Assembly: GCA_001916005.1 (NCBI GenBank)
Contig: MNRP01000010.1
Coordinates: 1 to 13,883, forward strand
Direction of reading: 5' to 3'
DNA length: 13,883 nucleotides
Origin: Clostridium sp. 26_22
GTDB lineage: Bacteria; Bacillota; Clostridia; TANB77; CAG-508
The position numbers and the translations under genes were made by a program. The notes below the pieces were generated by a model. The model had not been told where the DNA came from and did no database searches. It saw only the letters and a list, made by a program, of their open reading frames with translations. Positions 5,899-13,570 of the stretch are shown one piece after another (position 1 is the first letter of the stretch; the number at the start of each line of letters is the position of its first letter).

Positions 5899-6615
5899 AT
5901 GAAAAACAAAATAAAAATAAGTATTGTTCTAGGAATTATGTGCTTTGCACTAACTGCTGGAATTTGTATACAAATAAAGACAGTAAAAAACTCAAATTCA
6001 ACAGTAAGTCAAAGCTATACAGAAAATAACTTAAGAGCAGAAGTCTTAAAATACAAAGAAAGATATGATAACAAAATAAAAGAAATAGAAAAAATAGATA
6101 AAGAATTAGAAGAAGAAATTCAAAAAGCGACAGAAAATAACTCAGAATTATCAGATGCACAAGAACAAATAAAAGTTGGAAATAAAATTTTAGGATTATC
6201 TGAAGTTAAAGGACCAGGAGTTACAATCACTGTAAAAGATAGTGATGTAGAAGCAACTAATTTAGTGGACTCAAGTAAGTATCTAGTACATGATAAAGAT
6301 ATATTAGACATTGTAAATGAACTGAAAAATGCGGGTGCAGAAGCAATATCAATAAATGATGAAAGAATAGTTCTAACAACATCTATAATATGTGGTGGAA
6401 ATGTTATAAACATAAATGAAGAAAAAATAGGCTCACCATTTGTTATAAAAGCAATAGGATTACCAGAGACATTAGCAAACCTAAGTAGACCAGATGGAAC
6501 ATTAGCAAGATTAAAAGAACGTAAAATAAAAGTAGAATTACAAAAAAATAATGACATAACAATTCCAAAATATACAGGTGTGTTTAGTTTTAAATATGCA
6601 AAAAGCATTGATTAA
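5899..6615 (+). CDS. DUF881 (YlxW/YlxX-like) membrane-anchored protein, copy 1
   Basis: A 238-residue protein of the DUF881 family, found in the division cluster of many Firmicutes and Actinobacteria. It has an N-terminal membrane anchor (about 8-25), an acidic coiled coil (about 45-90), and a globular extracytoplasmic domain. That domain holds GPGVTITVKDSD (105-116) and NAGAEAISINDERIV (144-158), the family signatures. Function is not settled; the location points to envelope growth or division. AAAGGA (5885-5890) supports ATG 5899 rather than the ATG at 5890, which overlaps it. A paralog follows 16 bases later. Confidence 0.88.
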   Translation: MKNKIKISIVLGIMCFALTAGICIQIKTVKNSNSTVSQSYTENNLRAEVLKYKERYDNKIKEIEKIDKELEEEIQKATENNSELSDAQEQIKVGNKILGLSEVKGPGVTITVKDSDVEATNLVDSSKYLVHDKDILDIVNELKNAGAEAISINDERIVLTTSIICGGNVININEEKIGSPFVIKAIGLPETLANLSRPDGTLARLKERKIKVELQKNNDITIPKYTGVFSFKYAKSID

Positions 6616-6631
6616 TAGGAGGTCATTATAG

Positions 6632-7348
6632 ATGAAAAAAGGAAAATTGAAAAAAGGAAAGATAACTGTTGTTATAACAATTGCAATAGCTTGTTTTGCT
6701 TTAGTTACAGTAATGTTTATGCAATTTAAAGTAGTAAATGAGACTGATATAACTTCAATAGAAACAATGAGAGAAGAAGAACTTAGAACAGAGCTTGCTA
6801 ATTGGAAAGAAAAATATAAAGAAGCGGATGAACAATATCAAGAAAAAACAGCCAAACTTCAAGAATATAAAGATAAAGAGGAATCAAATACAGAAACATC
6901 CCAATTAGTTCAAAAAGAATTAGAACAAATAAATATGTATCTAGGAAAAACAGATGTAACTGGAGAAGGAATAACAATAAAACTTAAAGATTTTACAGAT
7001 GAAGAAGGAAATATACAATCAATAACAGCAGAAGACTTATTAGTAATAGTAGACTATTTAAAGTCAGCAGGAGCAGAAGCAATATCAATAAATGAACAAA
7101 GAATTGTTAATACTTCAGAAATAGTTTATGTCGGAAATTCTATAGTATATATAAATCAACAAAGAATATTAGCTCCATATACAATAAAAGCCATAGGAAG
7201 CCAAACATATTTAGAGAGTGTATTATTGGGAAATGGTGGTTATGTAGATGAACTAAAAAAAATAGGGTTTGATGTTGATATAGAAAGAAGCAATAAAATT
7301 AGCATACCAAAATATCAAAAAGAATTAGCACATAAATATATACAATAA
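6632..7348 (+). CDS. DUF881 (YlxW/YlxX-like) membrane-anchored protein, copy 2
   Basis: Also 238 residues with the same plan as its neighbour: basic N-terminus, membrane segment (about 11-31), coiled coil (about 45-102), then the DUF881 domain with TGEGITIKLKD (110-120) and SAGAEAISINEQRIV. The similarity in length, layout and motif indicates tandem duplication, but the two have diverged widely outside the motifs. TAGGAGG (6616-6622) is 9 bases before the ATG. It may form hetero-oligomers with copy 1 through the coiled coils; this is an inference. Confidence 0.88.
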   Translation: MKKGKLKKGKITVVITIAIACFALVTVMFMQFKVVNETDITSIETMREEELRTELANWKEKYKEADEQYQEKTAKLQEYKDKEESNTETSQLVQKELEQINMYLGKTDVTGEGITIKLKDFTDEEGNIQSITAEDLLVIVDYLKSAGAEAISINEQRIVNTSEIVYVGNSIVYINQQRILAPYTIKAIGSQTYLESVLLGNGGYVDELKKIGFDVDIERSNKISIPKYQKELAHKYIQ

Positions 7349-7380
7349 TTAGGTATATAAAAAAGAAAGGACTGGAAAAA

Positions 7381-7779
7381 ATGGTTTTATTAGTAATAAT
7401 AATTGCATGTTTATTAGGAGCAATAGTAGGATTAAATGCTCCAATCATATCTTATACATATTCAAGCTATTTAGCAATAGCAATAGTCGCAGCATTAGAT
7501 TCGGTGTTTGGTGGAATCGCATCAGTTATAAATAAAAAATTTGATATAAAAATATTCATATCAGGATTTTTTGGAAATGCAATTTTAGCAATTTTACTAA
7601 CAGTACTAGGACAAAAATTAAATGTTGACATATATTTAGCAGCAATCGTTGTATTTGTATGGAGAATGTTTATGAACTTAGGAATAATAAGAAGATATTA
7701 TGTAGAAAAATGGACAGATAAAATCAAAAGCCAAAAACAAGAAAAAAATAATAAAGAAAATGAAATAAAAGAAAAATAG
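7381..7779 (+). CDS. sbp: Small basic protein Sbp (DUF1290 family)
   Basis: A 132-residue integral membrane protein with about four hydrophobic segments in the first 110 residues. It has the DUF1290 features GLNAPI (18-23), ALDSVFGG (38-45) and FVWRMFMNLGIIRRYYVEKW near 97-116, then a charged tail rich in Lys, Asn and Glu. Sbp sits beside DUF881 and ftsA/ftsZ genes in Firmicutes; its precise function is unknown. The ribosome binding site is GAAAGG at 7365-7370. It is the last gene before the ftsA promoter, and no terminator is visible between them. Confidence 0.88.
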   Translation: MVLLVIIIACLLGAIVGLNAPIISYTYSSYLAIAIVAALDSVFGGIASVINKKFDIKIFISGFFGNAILAILLTVLGQKLNVDIYLAAIVVFVWRMFMNLGIIRRYYVEKWTDKIKSQKQEKNNKENEIKEK

Positions 7780-7805
7780 CAAGATTTCAACACTTATCTA
7801 GTTTG

Positions 7806-7838
7806 TTACAAAAATATTACAAAAATATTACAAAAATA
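7806..7838 (+). repeat. Three exact 11-bp tandem repeats upstream of the ftsA promoter
   Basis: TTACAAAAATA is repeated three times without change and followed by a partial TAACAA. The unit is about one helical turn, so the A-tracts are in phase. This favours DNA bending or an UP-element-like effect on the promoter that starts 12 bases later. Confidence 0.6.
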
Positions 7839-7850
7839 TAACAATTTCTA

Positions 7851-7879
7851 TTGACAATTTTGTAAAAATGTAATATAAA
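7851..7879 (+). promoter_or_regulatory. SigA-type promoter of ftsA(-ftsZ)
   Basis: TTGACA (7851-7856) and TATAAA (7874-7879) are separated by 17 bases, an almost perfect vegetative promoter. It gives a leader of about 33 bases before the ftsA start. Confidence 0.8.
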
Positions 7880-7919
7880 TACAACTAGAAATTTAGTACT
7901 AAAAAATGGGGGAATTAAC

Positions 7920-9149
7920 TTGGCAATAGGTGATATTATAGTTGGTGTAGATATAGGAACAACAAAAGTAGCAACAGTCATAGGGGAAGTAAATAATTTT
8001 GAACAAATAGAAACTATATGTAATACATCATACAAGTGTAGTGGATTAAAAAAAGGAAAAATAATAAATGAGGATGAAATAAGTTTAAGTTTAGCAAAAA
8101 CTATAAAAGATGCCGAGGATGAAACAAACTTAAAAATAAATTCTGCATATGTAACAATTCCAGGAAAATATGTAACAATTGTACAAAATAGCATAACCAA
8201 AGAAGTAAAAGATAAATATTCTGGAATATCAATAAGAGACGTTCAAAGTGCAATTATGCAAGTTAAAGATATAGAGATACCCGAAGGGAAGACACTAATA
8301 GACATAGTACCAGACAAAATAGTTTTAGAAAATGGTACAGTTGTAGCAGATCCAGTAGGAAGCTTAAGTTCAAGTTTTACAATGAGTGCACAAGTTATTT
8401 TAGCAGATAAAGATTATGTAAGACAATTAAATAGCATATTTAAAAAAGCTGGCTTAGAAATAGATGGAATAGTTCCAATTGCATTAGCTGAAAGAAATTT
8501 AGTATTAGATAGTAATGAATTACATGACAATATTGCAATTATAGACGTTGGAGCAGAAAATACAGATATAGGTGTATTTGAAAATTCAAGTTTTATTTAT
8601 ACAAACTCTATACCACTTGGAGGAGAGAATATAACAAATGATATAGCAGTAGTATTAAATATAACTGAAGAAGAAGCAGATAAATTAAAAAGACAATATG
8701 GACTAGCTCTAAAATCTTTTATAGATAATGATAATGATATAATACTTAATACTTGCAAAGATAATAACAAAAATAAAATAATAAAAAGCTCTGAATTAAT
8801 TGAAATAATAGAAGCAAGAATTGAAGAAATGTTTTCTATTATAAATAAAGACTTGACAAATCAAGGAGTAAAACCTAGAATAAATAATATTATTTTAACA
8901 GGTCAAGGAATAGTAAATATAAGCAAAAGTGATGTAGCTGGAAAAATAAACTTAAATATTCCAGTAAAAATATCAACAGGAAGATTAATGACAACAACAC
9001 GCCCAATATATAGAACAAGCTTTGCATTAGTTAGATATATAGCATCAAGACCATTTACAAAAACAGTATCAAGTAGTATAGATACACAATCAGATGAAAG
9101 CTTTTTCAAAAATATAATAGAAAGAATAAAAGAATTCTTTTATAGTTAA
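7920..9149 (+). CDS. ftsA: Cell division protein FtsA
   Basis: FtsA is the actin-like ATP-binding protein that tethers FtsZ filaments to the membrane and recruits later division proteins. The 409 residues show phosphate-1 (GVDIGTTK, 9-16), the FtsA-specific 1C subdomain (about 73-160), and phosphate-2 (IIDVGAENTDIG, 207-218). The adenosine motif reads LTGQG at 326-330, where most family members have LTGGG. The C-terminus, FFKNIIERIKEFFYS, is a good amphipathic membrane-targeting helix after a variable linker. The start is TTG with GGGGGA at 7908-7912, 7 bases upstream. ftsZ follows 58 bases later without a visible terminator, so the two are probably co-transcribed. Confidence 0.93.
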   Translation: MAIGDIIVGVDIGTTKVATVIGEVNNFEQIETICNTSYKCSGLKKGKIINEDEISLSLAKTIKDAEDETNLKINSAYVTIPGKYVTIVQNSITKEVKDKYSGISIRDVQSAIMQVKDIEIPEGKTLIDIVPDKIVLENGTVVADPVGSLSSSFTMSAQVILADKDYVRQLNSIFKKAGLEIDGIVPIALAERNLVLDSNELHDNIAIIDVGAENTDIGVFENSSFIYTNSIPLGGENITNDIAVVLNITEEEADKLKRQYGLALKSFIDNDNDIILNTCKDNNKNKIIKSSELIEIIEARIEEMFSIINKDLTNQGVKPRINNIILTGQGIVNISKSDVAGKINLNIPVKISTGRLMTTTRPIYRTSFALVRYIASRPFTKTVSSSIDTQSDESFFKNIIERIKEFFYS

Positions 9150-9207
9150 TAATTAGTTATTATTTTTAAAAATATATAAACAAAGTTTTAAGGGAGGAAA
9201 AAACCAA

Positions 9208-10329
9208 ATGATGGAATACGAAGATAACAATATAACAATGATGGATGGAACAGCAACAATAAAAGTAATTGGTGTTGGAGGAGCAGGAAATAATGCTGTA
9301 AACAGAATGATTGAATCTGGAATAAAAGGAGTAGACTTCATAGCAGTAAACACAGATAGACAAGCATTACAACAATCAAAAGCAAACACAAAAATTCAAA
9401 TTGGAGAAAAAATAACAAGAGGATTAGGTGCTGGGGCAAACCCAGATATTGGAGCTCAATCAGCAGAAGAAAACAAATCAGAAGTTGCTGAAATTTTAAG
9501 AGGAGCAGATATGGTATTTGTTACTGCCGGAATGGGTGGAGGAACAGGTACAGGTGCTGCACCAATAGTTGCTTCAATAGCAAAAGAAATGGGAATATTA
9601 ACAATAGGTGTTGTTACAAAACCATTTACATTTGAAGGTAAAAAAAGATTATCACAAGCAGAACGTGGTATAGAAAGCTTAAAAGGAAAAGTAGATACAT
9701 TAGTAGTAATACCAAATGATAAATTACTACAAATAATTGATAGAAAAACATCAATTATAGAAGCATTCAAAATGGCTGATGATGTATTAAGGCAAGGTGT
9801 ACAAGGTATATCAGACTTAATAGCTGTACCAGGACTAGTTAACCTAGACTTTGCTGATGTAAAAACAATAATGTTAAATCAAGGAATGGCTCATATGGGA
9901 GTTGGTAGAGCTTCAGGAGAAAATAGAGCAGAAGATGCTGCAAAAGAAGCAATCCAAAGTCCATTACTAGAAACATCTATAGAAGGAGCTAAAGGAGTAA
10001 TAATTAATATTACTGGTGGAGAAGATTTAGGATTACATGAAGTAAATACAGCTGCTGAATTAGTTCAACGCAGTGTAGACCCAGAAGCTAATATTATATT
10101 TGGTACAGTTACAGACCCAAGCATGCAAGATGAAATCCAAATAACAGTTATAGCAACTGGATTTGAAAAAAATGAAAATGATATATCAAGCATAGGAGTA
10201 GACAACATAGTTTCAAAAACATGGGAAAAGAAAATAAATTCAATCCCATCAAGTTCTGATGTAAGTTCATCACAAAATGATTTAGACATTCCATCATTTT
10301 TAAGAAAAAATAGAAATAAAAATATGTAA
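9208..10329 (+). CDS. ftsZ: Cell division GTPase FtsZ
   Basis: FtsZ is the tubulin-like GTPase that polymerises into the division ring. All key elements are present in 373 residues: GVGGAGNNAVNRM (22-34), the GTP-binding tubulin signature GGGTGTG (110-116), and the catalytic T7 loop NLDFADV (212-218). The C-terminal peptide DIPSFLRKN (360-368) binds FtsA and other partners. The linker before it is short (about 40 residues), rich in Ser and Asn. AGGGAGG (9191-9197) precedes the ATG at 9208; a second ATG follows at once. A strong terminator closes the unit. Confidence 0.98.
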   Translation: MMEYEDNNITMMDGTATIKVIGVGGAGNNAVNRMIESGIKGVDFIAVNTDRQALQQSKANTKIQIGEKITRGLGAGANPDIGAQSAEENKSEVAEILRGADMVFVTAGMGGGTGTGAAPIVASIAKEMGILTIGVVTKPFTFEGKKRLSQAERGIESLKGKVDTLVVIPNDKLLQIIDRKTSIIEAFKMADDVLRQGVQGISDLIAVPGLVNLDFADVKTIMLNQGMAHMGVGRASGENRAEDAAKEAIQSPLLETSIEGAKGVIINITGGEDLGLHEVNTAAELVQRSVDPEANIIFGTVTDPSMQDEIQITVIATGFEKNENDISSIGVDNIVSKTWEKKINSIPSSSDVSSSQNDLDIPSFLRKNRNKNM

Positions 10330-10352
10330 AATGACATACTATAAAATAAAAG

Positions 10353-10392
10353 AAAAGAAATAATCGAAAATATTCGATTATTTCTTTTTTTC
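10353..10392 (+). terminator. Rho-independent terminator after ftsZ
   Basis: Positions 10353-10368 and 10373-10388 form a perfect 16-bp stem with the 4-base loop AATA, running into a T-tract. It separates the division genes from the sporulation cassette. Confidence 0.9.
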
Positions 10393-10455
10393 TACAATAA
10401 AAAAAGACAGACTTTGTAAAAACAATATAGTAGAATATAAAAGCAGGTGAGCAGA

Positions 10456-11343
10456 ATGACAATGTATATAGATATTGTAATAATTGAAAACCTAATAATG
10501 AACTATATAATTTTATATGCTACAGGAATAGTAACAAAAGTAAAAATGAAAAAAATAAGAGTGTTAATATCAAGTTTAATAGGAGCAATATTTGTAGCAA
10601 TACAATATGTAACTAATTTAAAAATATATTCCAATATAATAGTAAAAACTATTTTATCAATATTAATGATATTCATAGCATTTAATCCACAGAAAATAAA
10701 ACAATTAGGAAAACAATTAATATTATTTTATTTAACGACATTTACTTTTGGAGGAGTAGCAACATATTTAATATATGTAATAAAACCACAAGATATAATA
10801 ATAAAAAATGGAATGTTTGTAGGAACATATGTATTAAAAACAATTTTTTTAGGAGCAATACTAGGAACAGTAATAATAATAATAGCATTTAAAATCTCAA
10901 AAAATAAAATGACAAAAAAAGATATACTATGCCAAACAAAAATAAAATTAGAAGGAAAAGAAATAACATTAAATACAATGCTTGACACAGGAAATATGCT
11001 AAAAGAACCCATATCTGGTACTCCTGTAATAATAGTAGAAAAAACATCCTTGTATGAACTAATGCCGAAAGAAATATTAGAACATACAGAAGAAATATTA
11101 GGAGGTGATTTTGAAAAAATACCAGAAGAAATAAAAAACAAATACATATCAAAATTCAAAATGATACCATTTTCATCCTTAGGAAAACAAAATGGTATGC
11201 TATTAGGAATAAAAGCTGAAAAAATTGAAGTGTTAAATGAAAATTATAAAAACGATAAAAAAAATGTAATTATAGGAATTTATAATAAATCTTTAACAAA
11301 AAGAGGAGAGTATAATGCTTTAATAGGAATAGAACTATATTAA
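10456..11343 (+). CDS. spoIIGA: SpoIIGA, pro-sigma-E processing peptidase
   Basis: SpoIIGA is the membrane-bound aspartic protease that removes the pro-sequence of SigE in the mother cell after a forespore signal. The 295 residues consist of about five hydrophobic segments in the first 150 residues, then a soluble protease domain. Asp177 lies in LDTGN, the aspartic-protease signature of the family. ATG 10456 is preferred; a GTG at 10447 in the same frame overlaps the AGGTGA ribosome binding site (10445-10450). sigE follows 16 bases later, as in other spore formers. In Bacillus this operon is activated by Spo0A; I see no convincing Spo0A box between the terminator and the start. Confidence 0.92.
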   Translation: MTMYIDIVIIENLIMNYIILYATGIVTKVKMKKIRVLISSLIGAIFVAIQYVTNLKIYSNIIVKTILSILMIFIAFNPQKIKQLGKQLILFYLTTFTFGGVATYLIYVIKPQDIIIKNGMFVGTYVLKTIFLGAILGTVIIIIAFKISKNKMTKKDILCQTKIKLEGKEITLNTMLDTGNMLKEPISGTPVIIVEKTSLYELMPKEILEHTEEILGGDFEKIPEEIKNKYISKFKMIPFSSLGKQNGMLLGIKAEKIEVLNENYKNDKKNVIIGIYNKSLTKRGEYNALIGIELY

Positions 11344-11359
11344 ATCAGGAGGTGTAAAA

Positions 11360-12073
11360 ATGAATATAAGCGATTGGCTAAAAAAAGGTTTAGACAATTT
11401 GACAACAATTTGTGCAAAATACATAAATGAAAATAATGAAATAGACTATCTACCAATATTTTATATAGCAGGAAGTCAAACACTACCACCACCACTAGAA
11501 AGTAAAGAAGAGGAGGAACTTATAAAAAAATTATCAGAAGAAGATAATTTAAAAACAAGACAAATATTAGTTGAAAGAAATTTGAGATTAGTAGTATACA
11601 TAGCAAAAAAATTTGAAAATACAGGTATAGGAATTGAAGACCTAATTTCAATAGGAACCATAGGTCTTATGAAAGGGGTAAATACATTTAATGCAGAAAA
11701 AAATATAAAGCTTGCAACATATGCTTCAAGATGCATAGAAAATGAAATACTTATGTATCTAAGAAAAAACAACAAAATAAAAGGAGAAATATCAATAGAT
11801 GAACCATTAAATAAAGATTGCGATGGAAATGAATTACTACTTTCAGATATTTTAGGAACAGATCCAGATATAACATCAAGAAAATTAGAAGATGAAGTTG
11901 ATAAAAAATTATTAAAAGCTTCTATATTAAAATTAAATCAAAGAGAAAAAGACATAATGGAAATGAGATTTGGATTTAAAACAGGAAAAGAAAAAACTCA
12001 AAAAGAAGTAGCTGATGAGCTTCGGAATATCACAAAGTTATATATCAAGATTAGAAAAGAAAATTATAAATAA
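11360..12073 (+). CDS. sigE: RNA polymerase sporulation sigma factor SigE, frameshifted near its 3' end
   Basis: SigE directs early mother-cell transcription. A pro-sequence (about 1-30, hydrophobic/basic) precedes YIAGSQTLPPPL, the usual start of the mature factor, then region 2 (RNLRLVVYIAKKFENTG, IEDLISIGTIGLMKG, YASRCIENEILMYLRKNN) and region 3/4.1. After KEVADEL (residue 221) the frame runs into a non-family tail, RNITKLYIKIRKENYK. One base further on, the next frame from 12024 gives GISQSYISRLEKK, the expected region 4.2 helix-turn-helix, and ends at TAA 12105-12107. One extra base near 12020-12023 therefore splits the gene. The 237-residue product as read would lack most of the -35 recognition helix; a corrected gene would encode 248 residues. 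AGGAGGTG (11347-11354) marks the start. Confidence 0.92.
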   Translation: MNISDWLKKGLDNLTTICAKYINENNEIDYLPIFYIAGSQTLPPPLESKEEEELIKKLSEEDNLKTRQILVERNLRLVVYIAKKFENTGIGIEDLISIGTIGLMKGVNTFNAEKNIKLATYASRCIENEILMYLRKNNKIKGEISIDEPLNKDCDGNELLLSDILGTDPDITSRKLEDEVDKKLLKASILKLNQREKDIMEMRFGFKTGKEKTQKEVADELRNITKLYIKIRKENYK

Positions 12074-12107
12074 AATAAAAAAAGACATAATGAGTAAAAC
12101 TGGTTAA
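12024..12107 (+). pseudogene. sigE: Displaced C-terminal end of sigE (region 4.2) in the +1 frame
   Basis: Reading from 12024 gives 27 residues, GISQSYISRLEKK then IINKIKKDIMSKTG, and a stop at 12105-12107. This is the recognition helix and tail of SigE in a frame one base off the main reading frame. It is not a separate gene, as it has no start codon or ribosome binding site. Confidence 0.88.
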
Positions 12108-12109
12108 AA

Positions 12110-12138
12110 GAATAAAAAAACTTCTTTTGGAAATAATA
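12110..12138 (+). promoter_or_regulatory. Candidate forespore (SigF/SigG-type) promoter of sigG
   Basis: GGAAATAATA (12129-12138) fits the SigF -10 pattern as I recall it (GGNNANAWTR). GAATA (12110-12114) is a possible -35, 14 bases upstream, one or two shorter than usual. In Bacillus, spoIIIG is transcribed from a SigF/SigG promoter in exactly this gap. The match is short and the region is AT-rich, so chance is possible. Confidence 0.4.
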
Positions 12139-12168
12139 TAAATAATTATTTTAAAAGGAGGTTTTTTC

Positions 12169-12942
12169 TTGTTAAATAAAGTAGAAATATGTGGAGTAAA
12201 CACATCAAAACTACCTTTACTTAGTAAAGAAGAAAAAGAAGAACTATTTATTAAAATAAAAAATGGAGATGAAGAAGCTAGAAATAAATTTATTAATGGG
12301 AACCTAAGATTGGTATTGAGCGTTATTCAAAGATTTTACGGAAGAGGAGAAAATGCAGATGATTTATTTCAAGTTGGATGTGTTGGTTTAATAAAAGCAA
12401 TAGATAATTTTGATTTAACACAAAATGTACAATTTTCAACATATGCAGTACCGATGATAATAGGAGAAGTAAAAAGATATCTAAGAGATAATAATAGTAT
12501 AAGAGTAAGCAGATCTGTTAGAGATTTAGCTTATAAAGCAATGCAATTCAAAGAAAGGTACACAAAAGAACATGGAAAAGAACCTACAGTAGAAGAAATT
12601 GCAAAAGAACTAAATGTAGAAAAAGAAGAAATAGCATTTAGTTTTGACGCGATTCAAGACCCGGTATCATTACAAGAACCAATATATAATGATGGTTCAG
12701 AAAGTATATATATAGTAGACCAAGTAAAAGATAATAAAAACACAGATGAAAACTGGGCGGAAAAAATGACAATTATGCAGATTATGAAAAAACTAAATGA
12801 AAAAGAAAAAATGATTATACAAAAAAGGTTTTTTGACGGAAGAACACAAATGGAAGTAGCAAGTGAAATTGGAATATCACAAGCTCAAGTATCTAGATTA
12901 GAAAAAAATGCATTAGAACATATAAAAAGATTATACAAATAA
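12169..12942 (+). CDS. sigG: RNA polymerase sporulation sigma factor SigG (late forespore)
   Basis: SigG drives late forespore genes. The N-terminus NKVEICGVNTSKLPLL is a strong signature of SigG. Region 2 (NGNLRLVLSVIQRFYGRGENADDLFQVG, then QFSTYAVPMIIGEVKRYLRD), region 3 (SRSVRDLAYKAMQF, EPTVEEIAKEL) and region 4 with the helix-turn-helix MEVASEIGISQAQVSRLEK are all intact in 257 residues. The start is TTG at 12169, with AAAAGGAGG (12153-12161) 7 bases before it. It follows sigE directly, the conserved order. Confidence 0.97.
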   Translation: MLNKVEICGVNTSKLPLLSKEEKEELFIKIKNGDEEARNKFINGNLRLVLSVIQRFYGRGENADDLFQVGCVGLIKAIDNFDLTQNVQFSTYAVPMIIGEVKRYLRDNNSIRVSRSVRDLAYKAMQFKERYTKEHGKEPTVEEIAKELNVEKEEIAFSFDAIQDPVSLQEPIYNDGSESIYIVDQVKDNKNTDENWAEKMTIMQIMKKLNEKEKMIIQKRFFDGRTQMEVASEIGISQAQVSRLEKNALEHIKRLYK

Positions 12943-12948
12943 TAAGGA

Positions 12949-12970
12949 ATGTTTTTTATATAAAAAACAT
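12949..12970. repeat. 22-bp perfect AT-rich palindrome after sigG
   Basis: ATGTTTTTTAT and its reverse complement lie back to back with no spacer, 6 bases after the sigG stop. No T-run follows on the plus strand. It might be a protein-binding site or part of the 3' end of the sigG message. Confidence 0.5.
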
Positions 12971-12986
12971 AAAATGAAATAAAGAA

Positions 12987-13017
12987 TAGACGGCAAAATA
13001 TAGTCGTCTACTTTTAT
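12987..13017 (+). terminator. Weak terminator-like hairpin between sigG and ylmC
   Basis: TAGACG (12987-12992) pairs with CGTCTA (13005-13010), with a further G-T and C-G pair inside. It is followed by CTTTTATTT. The T-tract is interrupted and close to the next ribosome binding site, so some read-through into ylmC is likely. Confidence 0.5.
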
Positions 13018-13032
13018 TTAGGAGGAAAACAT

Positions 13033-13266
13033 ATGCAAGATAAAGGATTAGATTTTAAACATAAAGAAGTAATAAATATAAAAGATGGAAAAAGACTAGG
13101 ATATGTTCAAGATGTATGTGCTGATTTAGAGACTGGAGTTATAACTTCTATTATTGTACCTGGAAGCAATAAAATTATTAATATATTTGCTGGGAATAAT
13201 GATATTGTAATACCTTGGCAAAATGTAAAATGTATAGGAAATGATTTAATCTTGGTTGAAATTTAA
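13033..13266 (+). CDS. ylmC: YlmC/YmxH family PRC-barrel sporulation protein
   Basis: A 77-residue PRC-barrel protein of the YlmC/YmxH family, often next to sigG or in sporulation gene clusters. The PRC pattern is visible: KEVINIKDGKRLGYVQDV (11-28), then GVITSIIVPG (36-45) and NDIVIPWQNVKCIGNDLILVEI at the end. Family members are linked to sporulation, but the molecular role is unclear. AGGAGG (13020-13025) is 7 bases before the ATG. No terminator is evident after it. Confidence 0.88.
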   Translation: MQDKGLDFKHKEVINIKDGKRLGYVQDVCADLETGVITSIIVPGSNKIINIFAGNNDIVIPWQNVKCIGNDLILVEI

Positions 13267-13304
13267 ATTAAAATAAAAAAATATAAAAAAATAATAAAAA
13301 ATCA

Positions 13305-13333
13305 TTGACATTTTATATCAAAGATGTTATTAT
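13305..13333 (+). promoter_or_regulatory. rrn promoter P1
   Basis: TTGACA (13305-13310), 17 bases, TATTAT (13328-13333). It lies in the 546-base stretch without genes between ylmC and 16S rRNA, which holds rRNA promoters and leader. Confidence 0.7.
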
Positions 13334-13408
13334 AAATAGGCACAAAGCGAAGAGAAAAAAACAACAAAAAAGTTTTAAAAAAATAATTAAAAAATTTTAA
13401 AAAAACTA

Positions 13409-13438
13409 TTGACAATTATCGACAATTTGTGCTAATAT
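13409..13438 (+). promoter_or_regulatory. rrn promoter P2 (extended -10)
   Basis: TTGACA (13409-13414) and TAATAT (13433-13438) are 18 bases apart, with TG one base before the -10 (TGC at 13430-13432). The extended -10 may compensate for the long spacer. Confidence 0.65.
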
Positions 13439-13484
13439 AAATAAGTACTTTGCGAGAGAAAAAATAATAAATAAAACGAAAGAG

Positions 13485-13537
13485 TTAGTAATAAAATAAA
13501 CTTAAAAAAACGACACAAATAATTACTAATTTTTATT
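13485..13537 (+). terminator. Terminator-like hairpin between rrn promoters P2 and P3
   Basis: TTAGTAAT (13485-13492) pairs with ATTACTAA (13522-13529), extendable by wobble and A-T pairs, and runs into TTTTTATTTT. It would lie in transcripts from P1 and P2 but not P3. The stem is AT-only and the loop 29 bases, so its strength is doubtful. Confidence 0.4.
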
Positions 13538-13570
13538 TTGACAAAAAATAAAAAAACTTTCAAAAAACAC

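Noticed and set aside
7806..7838. CRISPR-like array
   Set aside because: The repeats are 11 bp and directly adjacent, without spacers; no cas genes are present.
13538..13543. Another TTGACA in the rrn leader as a fourth promoter
   Set aside because: No acceptable -10 element 16-18 bases downstream.
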